Assembly (NCBI RefSeq): GCF_009829085.1
Contig: NZ_WUQY01000014.1
Location: forward strand, 1-64,000
Reading direction: 5' to 3'
Origin: Sphingobacterium bovisgrunnientis
GTDB taxonomy: Bacteria > Bacteroidota > Bacteroidia > Sphingobacteriales > Sphingobacteriaceae
Length of the DNA stretch: 64,000 nucleotides
Each line of letters opens with the position of its first letter. Positions within the stretch are counted from its first letter, which is position 1. Shown here piece after piece: positions 26,885-36,192 of the stretch. Made by a program: the position numbers and the translations under genes. The notes beneath the pieces were generated by a model. That model worked only from the letters and a program-made list of their open reading frames with translations. It had not been told where the DNA came from and ran no database searches.

Positions 26885-28936
26885 CTAATCGTTATACGTC
26901 CAGCCTGGATTTTGAGTAAGTTTTTTGTTTCTCTTCAACTCCGAATGCTTAATTGGCCAAAACCACATCTTATCCGCAAAAGTATTTTTTAAGACCCATG
27001 TAGCTACAGGCGTATGAAATAAATCTCTATTTCCTGCATTCATCAATATATTGCAACCATATACTGGTAATGATTCTTCTTCTGCTGCATCTAACCAACG
27101 ACGCAAATCATAATAACGTTGACCTTCTGCTACTAATTCAATAAATCTTTCTCTTTTCAATTTTTTTCTTAATTCATCTTTGTTTGAATAAATTGCAGAC
27201 GCGTAATCTGGTACTCCCGCCCGAATGCGTACTGGATGAATACCTTTCTGCATTTCAGAGATATCCCGAGATAAGGAATAAGTCGTACCTTTCCATGATG
27301 GAATTGTATGCGACCCGTCTAATTCGTTCAATGCTTCGGCATACATCAATAGAATATCTGCATAACGGATAGCTGGTTCTGTTTTATTAATTATGCGATC
27401 TGCGTTTCCGCCCTCGTAAGTATCACTGTGATGCACATATTTTTTAATCCCAAAACCAGTCCGTAACCAATAAGCGTTTGAAGAGTTGAATCCATTTCCT
27501 CTGTTATCTTCACGATAATAAAACACTTGTTGGTTGCGATTACGCTCTTGTGACTCATTTAATAGCGTCCAGAAACTGCCATTAAATGCTACCGAAGCAT
27601 AGAATCGAGGTTCTCTATTTGCATATTGTAAGGAAACTCCCGCGAGTAAAGGACGATAACGTCGTGCTGAAACATCATCCGCACTGACGTAACCTGTTAA
27701 GCGGTTAGAGCCATTACCACGTCCGATTTCTTTATCCTTCCCAGGAATATCGGAACCGTCATTCATAGAATAGGCATCTACTAATTTTTGCGTAAGACCA
27801 TGCGTATTCCAACCGGTAGCAGACCTCGGTAGGGAATGCGCTACCATTGCTCTTATATCTTCAGAACCTTGATTATTTCCTCTTGTAAATATTATTTCGG
27901 GATTACCAGATGCGACGAGTGTACCATCGAATACCTGCGCATAGGATTTCGCAGGGTCTATATTTGCCCAGCCCAAAGGCCAATTTTTAGTTGCGAAATT
28001 GCCATCATTTGGTGGAACTATAGTTGCATCATTGCCAGTCAATTGCACAGGTACAGTATACAAGTTATAAACACCAAGTTCCATTACGTCGCGCGCGGCC
28101 GCAGCAGCTTTAGCCCACTTTGCTTCTTGATAATCAGCTGACAATAATCTCTTTCCGGTGTGATCTATTAGTTTTGCTGCAAAAGCAGTGTTATTACCAT
28201 TAGCCATCGGACTTGCTGCATATAATAATGCTTTGGCACGTGTTGCTAATGCCGCACCAACTGTAGGACGTGCAGAAGCATCTTGTCCTCGTCCAACACC
28301 TAATTTTTCCATTTCTTTTGCTGCTTGTAGCATTTCAGTGCTGATGTATTCCGCACATTCTTCGTAAGTACTTCTAGGTGTTGCTAAATCATCATAACTG
28401 TCTGTATAATCTAGCCCATCATCCGGAAGTAAAGGAATAGGTCCATATTTGCGAAGCAGCAACCAATATAAATATGCTCGCGCAAATCTCGCTTGTCCCC
28501 GATAGTCTTCGATTTCATCTGCAGACATTTCTTTATTTACATGAATATTATGAATAAACGTGGTGGCATTTCTTATTCCGCGATACGATTGTGTCCAAGT
28601 TCCTTGCTTGTCATTTTCTGAATATTGTCCCATTTTGAACATATTGTACGATAGTTCATTTTTAGATGGATCATAATCTCTGTCCCTATCACCATAGTAC
28701 ATATCATCCGAAAAATTGTGCGGCGTCAAACCTTTACTTGCAACATCTGCATTGATACCTTTGAATTCTTCGAATATGTGGGCTAGCCATTCTTCAGAAT
28801 AATTTTTACTTTCAAAGACTTTTTCCATCGTCATTCTATCTTTGAATAGAGCGTCAGATTCTAAATAGCCTTTTCGACAAGAACTAATACCGACTAATAC
28901 GACCAGTATTGGCAAATAATATATATATTTTCGCAT
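26885..28936 (-). CDS. SusD/RagB-family glycan-binding lipoprotein
   Basis: The 683-residue lipoprotein has a lipobox GISSC near residue 20. It shows the SusD layout: a helical N-terminal SusD-like part with FARAYLYWLLLRKYGPIPLLPD, and a C-terminal RagB/SusD part with YADILLMYAEALNELDG and KRERFIELVAEGQRYYDLRRW. It is the outer-leaflet lid of the SusC channel encoded 11 nt upstream, and captures oligosaccharide for import. At 683 residues it is longer than the ~500-550 usual for the family, as in the large SusD types. Confidence 0.93.
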   Translation of the reverse strand: MRKYIYYLPILVVLVGISSCRKGYLESDALFKDRMTMEKVFESKNYSEEWLAHIFEEFKGINADVASKGLTPHNFSDDMYYGDRDRDYDPSKNELSYNMFKMGQYSENDKQGTWTQSYRGIRNATTFIHNIHVNKEMSADEIEDYRGQARFARAYLYWLLLRKYGPIPLLPDDGLDYTDSYDDLATPRSTYEECAEYISTEMLQAAKEMEKLGVGRGQDASARPTVGAALATRAKALLYAASPMANGNNTAFAAKLIDHTGKRLLSADYQEAKWAKAAAAARDVMELGVYNLYTVPVQLTGNDATIVPPNDGNFATKNWPLGWANIDPAKSYAQVFDGTLVASGNPEIIFTRGNNQGSEDIRAMVAHSLPRSATGWNTHGLTQKLVDAYSMNDGSDIPGKDKEIGRGNGSNRLTGYVSADDVSARRYRPLLAGVSLQYANREPRFYASVAFNGSFWTLLNESQERNRNQQVFYYREDNRGNGFNSSNAYWLRTGFGIKKYVHHSDTYEGGNADRIINKTEPAIRYADILLMYAEALNELDGSHTIPSWKGTTYSLSRDISEMQKGIHPVRIRAGVPDYASAIYSNKDELRKKLKRERFIELVAEGQRYYDLRRWLDAAEEESLPVYGCNILMNAGNRDLFHTPVATWVLKNTFADKMWFWPIKHSELKRNKKLTQNPGWTYND

Positions 28937-28947
28937 TGCTTTTACTT

Positions 28948-31900
28948 TTACAGATTAATATTAATACCGAAAGTCACAGATTTAGGTAGGGGATAATCCT
29001 CACCTCGAGGCGTCGCTAATTCTGGATCCCAAAGTTTGAAATTAGACCAAGTCATCAAATTGTGGCCAGCTAAGAACAATCTAATATTATTGGTCTTGAT
29101 TCTATTTGTAACACTCTGAGGTAAAGAAAAGCCAATATCAATATTTTTAAGCCTCAAGTATTGACCATTTCGTAACCAAAATGTAGATTCTCTAAAATTG
29201 TTTGGGAATGCTCCAAAGCTCAATCTTGGGTAGGAAGCATTAGGATCCTCTGTGGATGGATCTCCAGAAATATCTGCCGAAATCCAACGATTATCCCCCA
29301 TGACACCTTTCATCACTTGACCCCATTCTCCTTCGCTAAATGCATAAACTGTTTTGCCATACGTAGAAAACGTAGATTTTCCAGCTCCTTGGATATGCAT
29401 ATTAATGTCTATTCCTTTCCATTGGAAGGAAGAACCTAATCCGTAGATTAGATTTGGTCTTCTGGTTGCGCCAATTGCTACGATATCACCATTGTCAATA
29501 ATACCATCTCCATTTACATCTTTATATTTTATATCTCCAGGTTGATATGCCCCAAAAGTCTGGGTAGGACTATTTCTGATATCGTCGTAATCCTTAAATA
29601 ATCCCAATGCAATTAAACCTTTGGCTTGATCAACGCGAAAACCTTCTGAATTTTGGTAGGGATAGACATTGTTCTCTTCGTCTCTTTCTAATATTTTGTT
29701 TTTGCTGTAGGTAATATTTCCTCTAGCGGTAACATTTACTTCACCTATTTTTTGTTTATAACTAAATCTTCCTTCAAATCCTTTTGAACTCACCGCTCCA
29801 ACGTTTGCCCTAGGTATACTTTCTAATCCTACAATCTCTGGAAGAAAGTTTCTAGGCATATAAATGCCAGTTCGTTCTTCATCAAATAGTTCTATGGAGC
29901 TTTCGAATTTATTGTTAAATAAGTTGATGTCAAATCCAAGGTTTTGCTTCAATGAGACTTCCCATGATACATAAGGTGAAGCCACTTGAGAATACCGCAA
30001 TCCTCCAAAACTTCTGGTTGAACCAAAATCTGCCCATTGATAGCCTCCAGCTCCTCCGATATCGTATAAATATGGAAAACGTTCTCTATTCATTAATTGG
30101 TCATTTCCTGTTCTACCATATGAAAATCTTACTTTAAGCAAATTCATCCATTCAGTGTTTTCTTTGAATATTTTTTCTTCCGAAATATTCCATGCAAAAG
30201 AAACGGCAGGAAAGAAACCATATTGATTGCCTCTAGCAAAGTTTTCAGAACCCGTGTATCCAAAATTGAAATCTGTGAAATAGCGGTTTCGATAATTGTA
30301 TGTCACTCGACCAGCTAACGCTTCATTTTTGCGTGCTAAACCATTCTTAATATCATTACTATAATTCCTGTTTACGACCACCCCATTTTCTAACACACTT
30401 TCATAATTTACTGTCTCTACAAGTGCATCGCGTGTAAATCTTGCAACAGCACCGATATTGTGTCCATCGAAACCACGATCATAGTTAAACATAAAGTCTA
30501 AAAATTCTCTTCTATTGCCATATCCTGAGCCTAATTGTGTCATTTCCCTTGGATCAGATACTTTATAATAAATGATTTCTCCATTGTTGACATTACGTGC
30601 TCTATCTGCACGCCATTGCTCGGGCCATTTGATTCTTCTTATATTATTATTGTTATGTGTATCGTATCCAAAAATTCCACGACCGCGTAGTCCTTGTGTG
30701 ATAAAATCTAAATTTTGTTCAGCAGTTACATTAATCTGGATATTATTCGTCCAGTTTTCATTATAGCCCGTTTGTGTAGCCATTACCCATGGATTTGTTC
30801 TATTACCTTCACCAACTGCTGGTATACGTCCATTGGAATACGTAATAGGCATACTAATAGGAGAGTATCCGAATAGCGACCCCCAAAAATCAATGTCACC
30901 AATACCAGGACTATTGCGCAAGCCTAATGATCCTGCAACTCCGACTTTTAGAATTGTCGAGCTCGTGACATTCATATCCGTATTTAGTCGGTAGTTCCAT
31001 CGTTTGTAATTGGCATTGGTATTGTAATCTTTTTTCAAACTTTCATCGATTTTATACATACCACCCTCGTCGACGTAGCTTCCTGACACAAAGTAGCGTG
31101 CTGTTGAGCCACCACCACTCATATTTAAATTTGCACGGTGTGTCATAGCACCATCATTCAAAAGCTTAGCTTGCCAATCAACATTGGGATAGAGGTCAGG
31201 ATCAAGACCTAATCGTAATATTTCTAATTCTTCTGGCTGATAGACAGGTTCGAAATTTCGTGTGATTCTTGCCTCATTCAAAAGGTTAGCATAGGTAAAC
31301 CCATCCTCAAATTCTGGGGTAATTGTCCTCGTATTATAAATTGTTTCGTTTTTGAAATTGATGTTTATTTTACCTTCTTTCCCACGCTTTGTAGTAATTA
31401 AGATAACACCATTTGCGCCTCTTGAACCGTATATAGCAGTTACAGCAGCATCTTTCAAAACAGAGAACGATTCAATATCTTCTATATTGATGTCATTGAT
31501 ATTACGTTCGATATTGTCTACTAGTACTAATGCGGATGAACCACCTCCAAACGTAGAAATACCACGAATCCAGAATTCAGAAATATTTCTACCCGGTTGA
31601 CCAGACTGCATCATAGCCATGACACCAGCGACATTACCTGCTAAAGCATTAGAAAGACTGGATGTAGGATTTGATTTTAAATCATCTACGTTCACTGTAG
31701 TCACCGCACCGGTGAGCGTAAGTTTCGTTTGATTGCCTGTACCCGTAACTACAACTTCCTCTAATACGCTGGACTCTTTTTCTACTAATGTTATATTCAG
31801 TGTTAAATCTTCTTTGATAACTACTTCTTGAGTCTGAAATCCTACAGATCTAAAAACTAATTTTTTATAACGTTCGGCTTTAATTTTATAGACACCTTTA

Positions 31901-32070
31901 TTATCTGTGATCGTACCAAGACCAGGAGCGTCTAATACATGGACACTTATACCGGGTAATGGATTTTTCTGTGCATCGAGTACAATACCCGTTACTTCAA
32001 CTATTTCCTGCGCTAGCGACAAATTGATGACGCTAAGAAGTAAAATACAGGTTAGTAAGAATTTATTCAT
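28948..32070 (-). CDS. SusC/RagA-family TonB-dependent outer-membrane transporter
   Basis: The 1040-residue receptor has a signal peptide ending near SLAQ, a carboxypeptidase-regulatory-like domain (VTGIVLDAQKNPLPGISVHV), a TonB-box region (EEVVVTGTG), a plug with SVLKDAAVTAIYGSRGANGVILITTK, and a 22-strand-type barrel ending SVTFGININL. It imports oligosaccharides with SusD using TonB energy. The substrate cannot be read from sequence. It is second in the operon after the IPT/NHL lipoprotein gene (60-nt gap). Confidence 0.95.
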   Translation of the reverse strand: MNKFLLTCILLLSVINLSLAQEIVEVTGIVLDAQKNPLPGISVHVLDAPGLGTITDNKGVYKIKAERYKKLVFRSVGFQTQEVVIKEDLTLNITLVEKESSVLEEVVVTGTGNQTKLTLTGAVTTVNVDDLKSNPTSSLSNALAGNVAGVMAMMQSGQPGRNISEFWIRGISTFGGGSSALVLVDNIERNINDINIEDIESFSVLKDAAVTAIYGSRGANGVILITTKRGKEGKININFKNETIYNTRTITPEFEDGFTYANLLNEARITRNFEPVYQPEELEILRLGLDPDLYPNVDWQAKLLNDGAMTHRANLNMSGGGSTARYFVSGSYVDEGGMYKIDESLKKDYNTNANYKRWNYRLNTDMNVTSSTILKVGVAGSLGLRNSPGIGDIDFWGSLFGYSPISMPITYSNGRIPAVGEGNRTNPWVMATQTGYNENWTNNIQINVTAEQNLDFITQGLRGRGIFGYDTHNNNNIRRIKWPEQWRADRARNVNNGEIIYYKVSDPREMTQLGSGYGNRREFLDFMFNYDRGFDGHNIGAVARFTRDALVETVNYESVLENGVVVNRNYSNDIKNGLARKNEALAGRVTYNYRNRYFTDFNFGYTGSENFARGNQYGFFPAVSFAWNISEEKIFKENTEWMNLLKVRFSYGRTGNDQLMNRERFPYLYDIGGAGGYQWADFGSTRSFGGLRYSQVASPYVSWEVSLKQNLGFDINLFNNKFESSIELFDEERTGIYMPRNFLPEIVGLESIPRANVGAVSSKGFEGRFSYKQKIGEVNVTARGNITYSKNKILERDEENNVYPYQNSEGFRVDQAKGLIALGLFKDYDDIRNSPTQTFGAYQPGDIKYKDVNGDGIIDNGDIVAIGATRRPNLIYGLGSSFQWKGIDINMHIQGAGKSTFSTYGKTVYAFSEGEWGQVMKGVMGDNRWISADISGDPSTEDPNASYPRLSFGAFPNNFRESTFWLRNGQYLRLKNIDIGFSLPQSVTNRIKTNNIRLFLAGHNLMTWSNFKLWDPELATPRGEDYPLPKSVTFGININL

Positions 32071-32130
32071 AATTCCATTCTATTACTAAGGTTGTGATTT
32101 TGTTGATTATTACAATACTATTTGGTTAGA

Positions 32131-33576
32131 CTAATTATCACCTTCCAAAGCAATCTTTCTGAAGCGTCTGTTCGCACGATCACCAATATAAAATGCTTTT
32201 TCAGTTTCATTGTATGCGATTCCGGTAGGTCTGTCAAAACGCGCCTCTAATCTCAAGTCTCCATCGACATAGCCCCAGGGGTTAGCATTCAGGCTTGAAC
32301 TTCCTCGTCCAGCAAAAGTAGACACTATACCTTCTGGTGTTAGCTTACGAATAGCGTGATTCATCTGATCTGTAAAATAGAAATCGTATTCATCCGGCTT
32401 GCCCGCTGCAGCGTAGTCTTCATTTTTAACGAAAACACCTTGATATGGTTCATTAAGTCTTACAGTCGCACCAATACCGTCATTATAGCCTGCAGCTCTT
32501 AATTGTCCACAGACTAAATAAGGCTGATTAAATTGTTTCTTTTCCCAATTGTAATCTATACGTAGGATGTAATGTTGATTAATAACAACGATATAAGCAT
32601 AGTTACCTGTAGGATGTATAAATGTTTTAAATTCCCACTGGGGATCATGCACAAAAAATAATGTTTCATAGTCTTTTTGTCCCAATCCTTGAGAAAAATA
32701 TTTATTCATGTCAAATCTGAAAAATTGACCTTTTTCATAACTGTTAAAATACATTTCTCCATTAATGGGGTGTACAGTAGCACCGTTGCATTGACGATAA
32801 CGCGTTAATATTTCAGTATCCAAGAAATTTCTAGCACGAGATAATAGTGTGGTAGCCCCATCATTTTCTCCTCCTCGGTCTTCTGAAATGATCATGTGAT
32901 CCCCTTCAGCCGTGAAATCTACACTACGTGGTCTGTTGAAATTGGACCTTATTTTAGTAACTACGCTATCCTGAAAATTGAGTAGGTATAATCCATTATT
33001 ATTATCAAAAGTAACATACAAATGTTTTGGATTTTTAGGATCAAATTTCATGTGTGAGGGTTCCCAGAATCCACTCGCCATTTTATTTTGGTCTGGATCT
33101 TTGAATTTTCCATCCCTCCACGGCTCGTCTCCACGTTCATTTCTATACCCTATAACGGTAGACACAATCATTTTTCGCTGATAAAGAAACTTTTCATTTG
33201 CCTTTCCGATTATTGGCAATTGTTCTTCACCAACACGAACTTCTATATCTCCTTCGTAGGCTTTTGTAGGCACTAAACAATAGATGGATTCTCCTTGAGC
33301 ACTGATAACAATAGCAGATTGACCGCCAATTATTACAGAAATGATAGATGGGTCATTCCCAAAGTTTTTTCCATAAATAACCAGACGTTGACCAGCTCCT
33401 CCAGTCTTAGGTTGAAAATCCGAAACAACTACGGGTTGTTTTGGATCAAAAGGCAAAGTGGAATCTATTGTTTTTTCATCCGATTTACACGACCATATTC
33501 CTAAAAATATTGTTGGAATCATCCATAACAAATACTGTAGGCGTAGGTTTGAGCTTAATGTAAGTTTATTTCTCAT
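32131..33576 (-). CDS. IPT/TIG plus NHL-repeat lipoprotein of the PUL
   Basis: The 481-residue lipoprotein has a lipobox FLGIWSC near residue 30. An IPT/TIG immunoglobulin-like domain (PVVVSDFQPKTGGAGQRLVIYGKNFG) occupies about residues 45-130. A six-bladed NHL-type propeller follows, with repeats such as HMKFDPKNPKHLYV and the C-terminal GIAYNETEKAFYIGDRANRRFRKI. It is the first gene of the susCD operon, and such proteins are common in Bacteroidota PULs, so glycan binding at the surface is likely. There are no catalytic residues that I can point to. Confidence 0.85.
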   Translation of the reverse strand: MRNKLTLSSNLRLQYLLWMIPTIFLGIWSCKSDEKTIDSTLPFDPKQPVVVSDFQPKTGGAGQRLVIYGKNFGNDPSIISVIIGGQSAIVISAQGESIYCLVPTKAYEGDIEVRVGEEQLPIIGKANEKFLYQRKMIVSTVIGYRNERGDEPWRDGKFKDPDQNKMASGFWEPSHMKFDPKNPKHLYVTFDNNNGLYLLNFQDSVVTKIRSNFNRPRSVDFTAEGDHMIISEDRGGENDGATTLLSRARNFLDTEILTRYRQCNGATVHPINGEMYFNSYEKGQFFRFDMNKYFSQGLGQKDYETLFFVHDPQWEFKTFIHPTGNYAYIVVINQHYILRIDYNWEKKQFNQPYLVCGQLRAAGYNDGIGATVRLNEPYQGVFVKNEDYAAAGKPDEYDFYFTDQMNHAIRKLTPEGIVSTFAGRGSSSLNANPWGYVDGDLRLEARFDRPTGIAYNETEKAFYIGDRANRRFRKIALEGDN

Positions 33577-33775
33577 AAGCGATTAGTTGGCTGTTAATAT
33601 TATTTTAGGCAGATGTTATCTTTTGCTTATAGCAACATTTAATGCATATATGATCAAAATAATGTATATGCTTCTAGCATTAATTTCACCTTATTATAGT
33701 TTTATTTAATATTGATGAATATTGCTAAAACGATTTTCTAAATATTGCGAATGATTTATTTTATAATTGATTACT

Positions 33776-33783
33776 CAAAGTTA
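33776..33783 (-). promoter_or_regulatory. -7 box TAACTTTG of the susCD operon
   Basis: The minus strand reads TAACTTTG, an exact TAnnTTTG match, beginning exactly 24 nt downstream of the operator. No good -33 TTG is present, as expected for an activator-dependent promoter. The predicted transcript start is about 33773. Confidence 0.6.
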
Positions 33784-33807
33784 GTTGATAAAAAAATCCA
33801 TCGGATG

Positions 33808-33842
33808 TCAATTTATCTCATTAAATATTCAATTTGTCTCAT
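33808..33842 (-). promoter_or_regulatory. predicted operator of the PUL regulator (21-bp-spaced direct repeat)
   Basis: On the minus strand, ATGAGACAAATTGA and ATGAGATAAATTGA (13 of 14 identical) recur at a 21-bp interval, two turns of the helix, on the same face of the DNA. AraC-type regulators bind such direct repeats. A second pair with the same orientation relative to its promoter lies upstream of the GH127 gene (39455-39489). Confidence 0.65.
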
Positions 33843-33950
33843 ATATTTTACAATAGCGGTTTTAATTTATAACTTTCAAAAAGCTTGGATAATAGCCACT
33901 TATTATTTAAGTAAAGACCTCTGAAATTAAAAAACTAATTATAGACAAGA

Positions 33951-35387
33951 ATGAAAATTTTCCAATTCCGTTATTTATCGTACGCGTGTTCTTTTGTTGT
34001 TATAGTATGTAACACAATATATATGCATGTAAATGCATCTGCTATTTCGAGAAATATTCATAAAGTAGCGAGAGAGGATGTGCAAAGGAGCATGAATTTA
34101 ATTGATAATGCGATGAAATATTACTTTACCCCAGATTCTTCTACTATGTATAGATTCTATAATCCATATACAATGAATCGAACTGATGAAAAGGCTAGTG
34201 TTTGGATGTATACTACTGCTATAGAGTCTGTTAATACAGTTTTAAAATCGCTTAAGCACGTTAAACAACAGGATATCCAAGCTATAAAGAAGTATGAAAA
34301 GTTATTAGAAAAATTGTACGACAATGCCGATTATTATTTAGGAACTTTTGAACTTACATCATTCACTCAAACCAATACATGGAGTGTATATGCTGTCGAT
34401 AGAGTAAATAAAAAAGGTGAGGCAAGAGTAACAGGAATTTATAATGTCTATGACGATCAGATGTGGTTAGTTCGCGAGTTATTAGACTCTTATCATTTGA
34501 CAAAAAATGATAAATACCTGGAGAAAGCTGAATACTTGACAGCCTATGTATTAGACGGATGGGATGCTACACTCGATGCAAATGGAAATGAACATGGCGG
34601 TATACCTTGGGGACCAGGATATGTTACAAAGCATGCGTGTAGCAATGGACCTATGGTGAGTCCATTAGTGTGGCTTCATGAAATTTATAAAGGCAAAAAA
34701 GATAAAATCACGCATAATTATATAGATACAAAAGATCAAAAAACGCGCAAGTCAAAATTAGTAGCCAAGGAGAATTATTATCTGGATTTTGCGAAGAAAG
34801 TTTATGATTGGCAAAAACGTAATCTATTAAATACAAGGGGAGTATATGACGACATGATGGGAGATTGTACGCCAGATTGTTCTATTGTGTATGAAGAAAT
34901 AAATGGTGTAAAATACAGAGCACATACTAAATTATTAAAACCTATAGGTAGATCCTATACTTATAATGCGGGTACAATGCTCTCTGGTGCAGCGGATTTA
35001 TATCGTGTCACCAAACGTAAAGATTATATAGAAGATGCAAAAAAACTGGCTCTAGCTAGTTTTACTTCGTTCGCTAAACTAGATGAACAAGTACAAAATT
35101 ATTATACATTTCCATATGATGGCTTTAGTAATTGGTTTAATACAGTTCTTTTAAGAGGTTATATGGATTACGCACGCGTTGATAAATCAGCACATCAATA
35201 TATTAAGTCATTTAAAAATAATCTGGAATATGCACATTCAAAATTCCTTTATAATGGATTGCTACCAACAGATTTATTAGGTGGATGGAACAAGGACAAA
35301 TCGAAAAATGATATTGAAGGAATGTTTGTTTTTTCATTTGCTACACAGTGGGCATTATTTGATCACATGATTCAGCTAAAAAATTAA
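33951..35387 (+). CDS. GH76-family glycoside hydrolase (alpha-1,6-mannanase type)
   Basis: The 478-residue exported enzyme has a signal peptide ending near HVNASA. It has the (alpha/alpha)6 pattern of GH76: the paired catalytic Asp in IYNVYDDQMWL, then HGGIPWGPG, SNGPMVSPLVWLHEIY, YLDFAKKVYDWQKRNLL and YTYNAGTMLSGAADLYRVTKR. Known GH76 enzymes are endo-alpha-1,6-mannanases acting with retention. It is divergent from the susCD operon and convergent with the response-regulator gene. A weak imperfect hairpin at about 35397-35422 may end it. The substrate in this PUL could be a mannose-containing glycan, but the other enzymes do not settle that. Confidence 0.82.
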   Translation: MKIFQFRYLSYACSFVVIVCNTIYMHVNASAISRNIHKVAREDVQRSMNLIDNAMKYYFTPDSSTMYRFYNPYTMNRTDEKASVWMYTTAIESVNTVLKSLKHVKQQDIQAIKKYEKLLEKLYDNADYYLGTFELTSFTQTNTWSVYAVDRVNKKGEARVTGIYNVYDDQMWLVRELLDSYHLTKNDKYLEKAEYLTAYVLDGWDATLDANGNEHGGIPWGPGYVTKHACSNGPMVSPLVWLHEIYKGKKDKITHNYIDTKDQKTRKSKLVAKENYYLDFAKKVYDWQKRNLLNTRGVYDDMMGDCTPDCSIVYEEINGVKYRAHTKLLKPIGRSYTYNAGTMLSGAADLYRVTKRKDYIEDAKKLALASFTSFAKLDEQVQNYYTFPYDGFSNWFNTVLLRGYMDYARVDKSAHQYIKSFKNNLEYAHSKFLYNGLLPTDLLGGWNKDKSKNDIEGMFVFSFATQWALFDHMIQLKN

Positions 35388-35403
35388 ATTCAATAGGGAT
35401 ATC

Positions 35404-36189
35404 CTAGATTTCTGGGATGTCCTTGTTATTTTGTTTATTTTGAAATTCACTTGGACTTATCCCAAATTGTTTTTGAAAATTTCGTGAAAAATGTTGTGCA
35501 GAGCTATAGCCTAGGAGATTAGAAATCTCATATATTTTAAGTTTTCCTTGAGCTAATAGTTCAGCTGATCTACGCAGCCTGGTTAAATTAATCAGTTCAT
35601 TGGGCGATAGACTTGAGACCATATTTATTTTTCTATACAGTGTTGGTCTACTCATACACAGGATGTCTGCCATTTTATCTACATTAAACTGTGGATTGTC
35701 AATATTTTGAATAATTATTTCTTCTATTTTTATCAAAAACTCCTTATCGCTTTGGTTCTGCCCAATTTGTTGTATTTGTGAGGTTGGATTTTTAAAAAAG
35801 AATTCCCGTACTCGTGTTCTATTGTTTAGCAAACTTGTTATTTGTGCCCGTAAAAAAGCTAACGAAAATGGTTTTTCAACATAAGCATCGGCACCATATT
35901 CAAGGCCTTTTATTTTGGATTCAATTGTATTTTTAGCTGTCAAAAGAATAATAGGAATGTGTGCTAAATTTATATTTCCTTTAACCTTCGCGCAAAACTC
36001 GAATCCATCCATGTCAGGCATCATAATATCGCTAATAATGAGATCAAAATTTTCTTGCTCAAATAATGCATACGCTTCCAAACCATTAGTGGCTTTGGTG
36101 ATATGGTAGACCTCCATCAAATCATCTGCTATGAATTCAAGCAATTCAGCATGATCGTCAATGAGTAATAGGTTAGCTTTAGCATTCAT
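35404..36189 (-). CDS. response regulator with AraC-type DNA-binding domain
   Basis: The 261-residue protein has a receiver domain (about 1-120) with acidic residues in LLLIDDHAEL, the phosphoacceptor D54 in LIISDIMMPD, Thr in ILLTAK and Lys in VEKPF. A linker and a C-terminal AraC helix-turn-helix pair follow (about 155-255; ADILCMSRPTLYRKI, ISNLLGYSSAQHFSRNFQKQFG). It corresponds to the C-terminal part of a hybrid two-component regulator. Its ATG is in the same reading frame as the upstream kinase, two codons after the kinase's TAG. It most likely activates the PUL promoters that carry the 21-bp-spaced repeats. Confidence 0.93.
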   Translation of the reverse strand: MNAKANLLLIDDHAELLEFIADDLMEVYHITKATNGLEAYALFEQENFDLIISDIMMPDMDGFEFCAKVKGNINLAHIPIILLTAKNTIESKIKGLEYGADAYVEKPFSLAFLRAQITSLLNNRTRVREFFFKNPTSQIQQIGQNQSDKEFLIKIEEIIIQNIDNPQFNVDKMADILCMSRPTLYRKINMVSSLSPNELINLTRLRRSAELLAQGKLKIYEISNLLGYSSAQHFSRNFQKQFGISPSEFQNKQNNKDIPEI

Positions 36190-36192
36190 AAA

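Larger units (their letters stand above)
33577..33950. other. divergent control region between susCD operon and GH76 gene
   Basis: This 374-nt AT-rich region has no gene. It contains the direct-repeat operator (33808-33842) and the minus-strand -7 box (33776-33783). On the plus strand a near-consensus TAACTTTC at 33870-33877 could serve the GH76 gene. The susCD operon leader would be about 197 nt. Confidence 0.6.

Noticed and set aside
33808..33842. Short direct repeats considered as a CRISPR or phage attachment site
   Set aside because: Only two copies, no spacer set, no cas genes or integrase; position and spacing fit an operator.
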